The notes beneath the pieces were generated by a model that worked only from the letters and a program-made list of their open reading frames with translations, ran no database searches and was not told the DNA's origin. Both the position numbers and the translations under genes were made by a program. From Cloacimonetes bacterium UBA5456 (lineage in GTDB: Bacteria > Cloacimonadota > Cloacimonadia > Cloacimonadales > Cloacimonadaceae), in contig DIQS01000035.1 of assembly GCA_002427325.1 (NCBI GenBank), positions 10,582 through 36,452 of the forward strand: 25,871 nt of DNA. Reading direction: 5' to 3'. Of the stretch, positions 24,089 through 25,871 are shown piece by piece (within the stretch, counting starts at the first letter, position 1; each line of letters opens with the position of its first letter).

Positions 24089-25348
24089 TTAGTTGCTCAT
24101 CGAATTAAGCATGTCGTCATTGGTCTTGGCTGTCAACATCTGCTTACGCAGCGTTTCGATACCTTGAATTGGGCTGATGCTCTTGAGATATTTACGCAAG
24201 ACATACATGCGATTGATCTCATTGGAAGTAAGCAAAAGCTCTTCACGACGCGTTCCGGAGCGGATGAGGTCGATAGCAGGATACAGACGCATATCAGATA
24301 TGCTGCGATCCAACACGAGCTCCATATTACCGGTGCCCTTAAACTCTTCAAAGATAACCTGATCCATCTTGGAACCGGTATCGATCAAGGCAGTAGCGAT
24401 GATGGTGAGACTTCCGGCTTCTTCGGTGTTACGAGCGGCACCAAAGAACTTCTTGGGACGAATCAGACCGTTGGAATCGATACCGCCGGAGAGAACCTTA
24501 CCGCTGGAAGGCGTAACGTTGTTATATGCGCGTGCAAGACGGGTGAGGCTATCCAAAACTATCACAACATCCAGCCCCATCTCCACCATGCGCTTGGATT
24601 TTTCAAGAATCATCTCAGCAACGTTGGTGTGATTCTTGGGCGATTCATCAAAGGTGGATGAGATGACCTCACGATTTCCAGGCTTGAGCACTTTCCTCAT
24701 CTCAGTCACTTCTTCAGGACGCTCATCCACGAGCAACACGATGAGATGAACCTCGGGATGATTGCTCAAAATAGCGTTTGCAACGTCTTGCAAAAGAGTG
24801 GTCTTACCCGTTCTCGGCGCTGCAACGATGAGGCCGCGCTGTCCCTTGCCCACGGGTGTGAAGAGATTAATTATTCTCGTGCTATAGTTTTCAGGACTAA
24901 ATTCAAGATCAAGTCTTTCCGTGGGATAATATGGCGTGAGTTCGTCAAAAGTTCTCAGGTCTTGCAAGCCCGAGGGGGACATATAGTTAACCGATTCCAC
25001 TCTGAGCAAAGCATAATACTTTTCACCCTCTTTGGGAGAGCGCACGGGACCTGAGACCATGTGTCCGTTTTTGAGCCCGAAACGGCGTATCTGAGTGAGT
25101 GAAACATAGACATCATCACGTCCGGGTAAATAGCTATTATTTGCAAACCGTAAAAAACCAAAACCGTCTTCCATGATCTCCAAACAACCCGTCACAAAAG
25201 CTAAACCCTCCTGTGCCGCCTGAAATTCATACATTTTAAAGATTAGTTCCGTTCCTTTATATTGCGTGTAATTTGGAATGGACATTTGTTTCGCCAGCTT
25301 AGTTCGCTGTGCTTCAGTTAGTTTGAAGAGATCTTCTTCTATCATCAT
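24089..25348 (-). CDS. rho: Transcription termination factor Rho
   Basis: 419 aa. Rho is a hexameric RNA-dependent ATPase that terminates transcription. The N-terminal helical part is followed by the RNA-binding cold-shock-like domain with EDGFGFLRF (60-68) and YLPGRDDVYVS. The ATPase domain has Walker A APRTGKTTLL (177-186), LVDERPEEVTEM and Walker B VIVLDSLTRLARAYN, then the SGGIDS and GxxGNMELVLDR segments. All motifs needed for activity are present, and length is normal. GGAG lies 8 bases before the first ATG. It opens a compact run of genes to the tRNA-Ser. The 0.45-kb leader region before it would allow autoregulation, as is known for rho in other bacteria. Confidence 0.97.
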   Translation of the reverse strand: MMIEEDLFKLTEAQRTKLAKQMSIPNYTQYKGTELIFKMYEFQAAQEGLAFVTGCLEIMEDGFGFLRFANNSYLPGRDDVYVSLTQIRRFGLKNGHMVSGPVRSPKEGEKYYALLRVESVNYMSPSGLQDLRTFDELTPYYPTERLDLEFSPENYSTRIINLFTPVGKGQRGLIVAAPRTGKTTLLQDVANAILSNHPEVHLIVLLVDERPEEVTEMRKVLKPGNREVISSTFDESPKNHTNVAEMILEKSKRMVEMGLDVVIVLDSLTRLARAYNNVTPSSGKVLSGGIDSNGLIRPKKFFGAARNTEEAGSLTIIATALIDTGSKMDQVIFEEFKGTGNMELVLDRSISDMRLYPAIDLIRSGTRREELLLTSNEINRMYVLRKYLKSISPIQGIETLRKQMLTAKTNDDMLNSMSN

Positions 25349-25803
25349 TTCTCTTTCTCCTTATTTTAGTGTGAAAAATTCCGGCAATTTCCCTATAATT
25401 TAGAGATGGATCACCAGACCTTTTGCGCACAAAACATCTTAATGATATATTTTTTTGAGGCTAAAAAGACAATGCTCGCTTAATAAAACAGGTGAGAATA
25501 TGCGCGCGATATATGTGGATAATTGTTGATGTAAGCTATCACACACTTACACAAATAGTCCTAAACTCTATCAGATACGGTTTTAGCATTAGCTTTATCC
25601 GTGGATGTGGATGAGAACTCTCACAAGATTTTTGCTGCCTTGTGATCTCTGATAGAATTGCTAAATTCATGTTTCTAACCTGCATATTATAGCTGTTTGG
25701 ATTGTCTTCATATTCGATGTCTATTTTTTTAGACTTTAAGAATCAGTCAAGATAAATCCTTTGAATTATGTAAAAACTTTGGATTTTTGTGGATATTCCC
25801 CTG
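25349..25803. promoter_or_regulatory. Non-coding upstream region of rho with a DnaA box
   Basis: I see no gene. A perfect DnaA box (TGTGGATAA, 25514-25522) and two one-mismatch boxes (25606-25614 and 25788-25796) are present. The box at 25514 is followed by TTGTTGAT (25523-25530) and TTACACAAA (25547-25555), the same order as upstream of the trmH-like gene. The rho promoter should lie in this stretch, but no single -35/-10 pair stands out. Confidence 0.55.
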
Positions 25804-25833
25804 AAAAAAATAAAAGCCCAGAATAAACTGGGC
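25804..25833 (-). terminator. Rho-independent terminator of the edge tRNA
   Basis: On the minus strand GCCCAG pairs with CTGGGC (25828-25833 with 25816-25821; 6-nt loop), followed by a T-rich tract (25804-25815). It lies 14 bp after the CCA end of the partial tRNA gene. Confidence 0.85.
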
Positions 25834-25847
25834 ATGGTTTTATAAAG

Positions 25848-25871
25848 TGGTGGAGCATAGCGGGATCGAAC
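25848..25871 (-). tRNA. 3' part of a tRNA, probably tRNA-Ala, cut by the window edge
   Basis: Only the last 24 bases are visible: T loop GTTCGATCCCGC, acceptor strand ATGCTCC, discriminator A and encoded CCA. Acceptor position 70 is T; if position 3 is G, as the GGGGCAT partner would give, this makes the G3-U70 pair that identifies tRNA-Ala. The 3' end closely resembles the bacterial tRNA-Ala(TGC) end (…TTCGATCCCGC…GCTCCACCA). Isotype is inferred, since the anticodon is outside. Confidence 0.75.

Noticed and set aside
1..25871. CRISPR arrays, transposases, integrases
   Set aside because: No regularly spaced repeats of CRISPR length and no recognisable transposase or integrase reading frame were seen, although the 7.2-9.0 kb stretch looks acquired.

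Overview
The window looks like a chromosomal segment of a Gram-negative, probably anaerobic bacterium. A Cloacimonadota-like or related FCB-type genome is my best guess. The reasons are butyrate kinase, a clostripain-type protease with a YPNP-type C-terminal sorting domain (type IX secretion style), lipoprotein and SPOR envelope proteins, a stand-alone PASTA membrane protein and a second-type EF-G. This placement is inference from protein style, not a database match.

Left block (316-7095, all minus): an EF-G-like GTPase, yebC, ruvC, ruvA, rsmB and a membrane PASTA protein form a tight run with gaps of 0-18 bp and two 4-bp ATGA overlaps. A secreted caspase-like protein that has lost both catalytic residues follows and ends at a clear intrinsic terminator near the left edge.

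Accessory block (about 7200-8980): this is unlike the rest. It holds one orphan 166-aa protein whose frame stays open upstream without a start codon, and two very small divergent genes with good ribosome sites (47 aa, and a 42-aa membrane peptide). It also holds a doubtful small ORF, an AT-rich stretch with a coding-like frame broken by one stop, and a set of 11-bp direct repeats that is half of a perfect 14-bp inverted repeat.

Central block (9098-13412): a DUF1292 protein with a Cys-rich N-terminus (minus), then butyrate kinase, a secreted clostripain protease and a TrmH-type RNA methyltransferase (plus). A strong hairpin sits directly before the protease start codon. Four perfect DnaA boxes lie between the protease and the methyltransferase.

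Right block (13400-25348, all minus): a phosphohexomutase; PpiD-like foldase; tRNA-Ser(CGA); then, reading in transcription order from the right, rho, a U32 (TrhP-like) protein, a TPR/SPOR protein, mutS, a SurA/PpiD-like lipoprotein, tadA and the tRNA-Ser. The rho-to-tRNA run is compact with overlapping ends, so it is probably one transcript mixing transcription termination, tRNA modification, mismatch repair and envelope folding. The 0.5 kb upstream of rho holds another DnaA box within a motif order shared with the trmH upstream region. The right edge cuts a tRNA gene that is probably tRNA-Ala.
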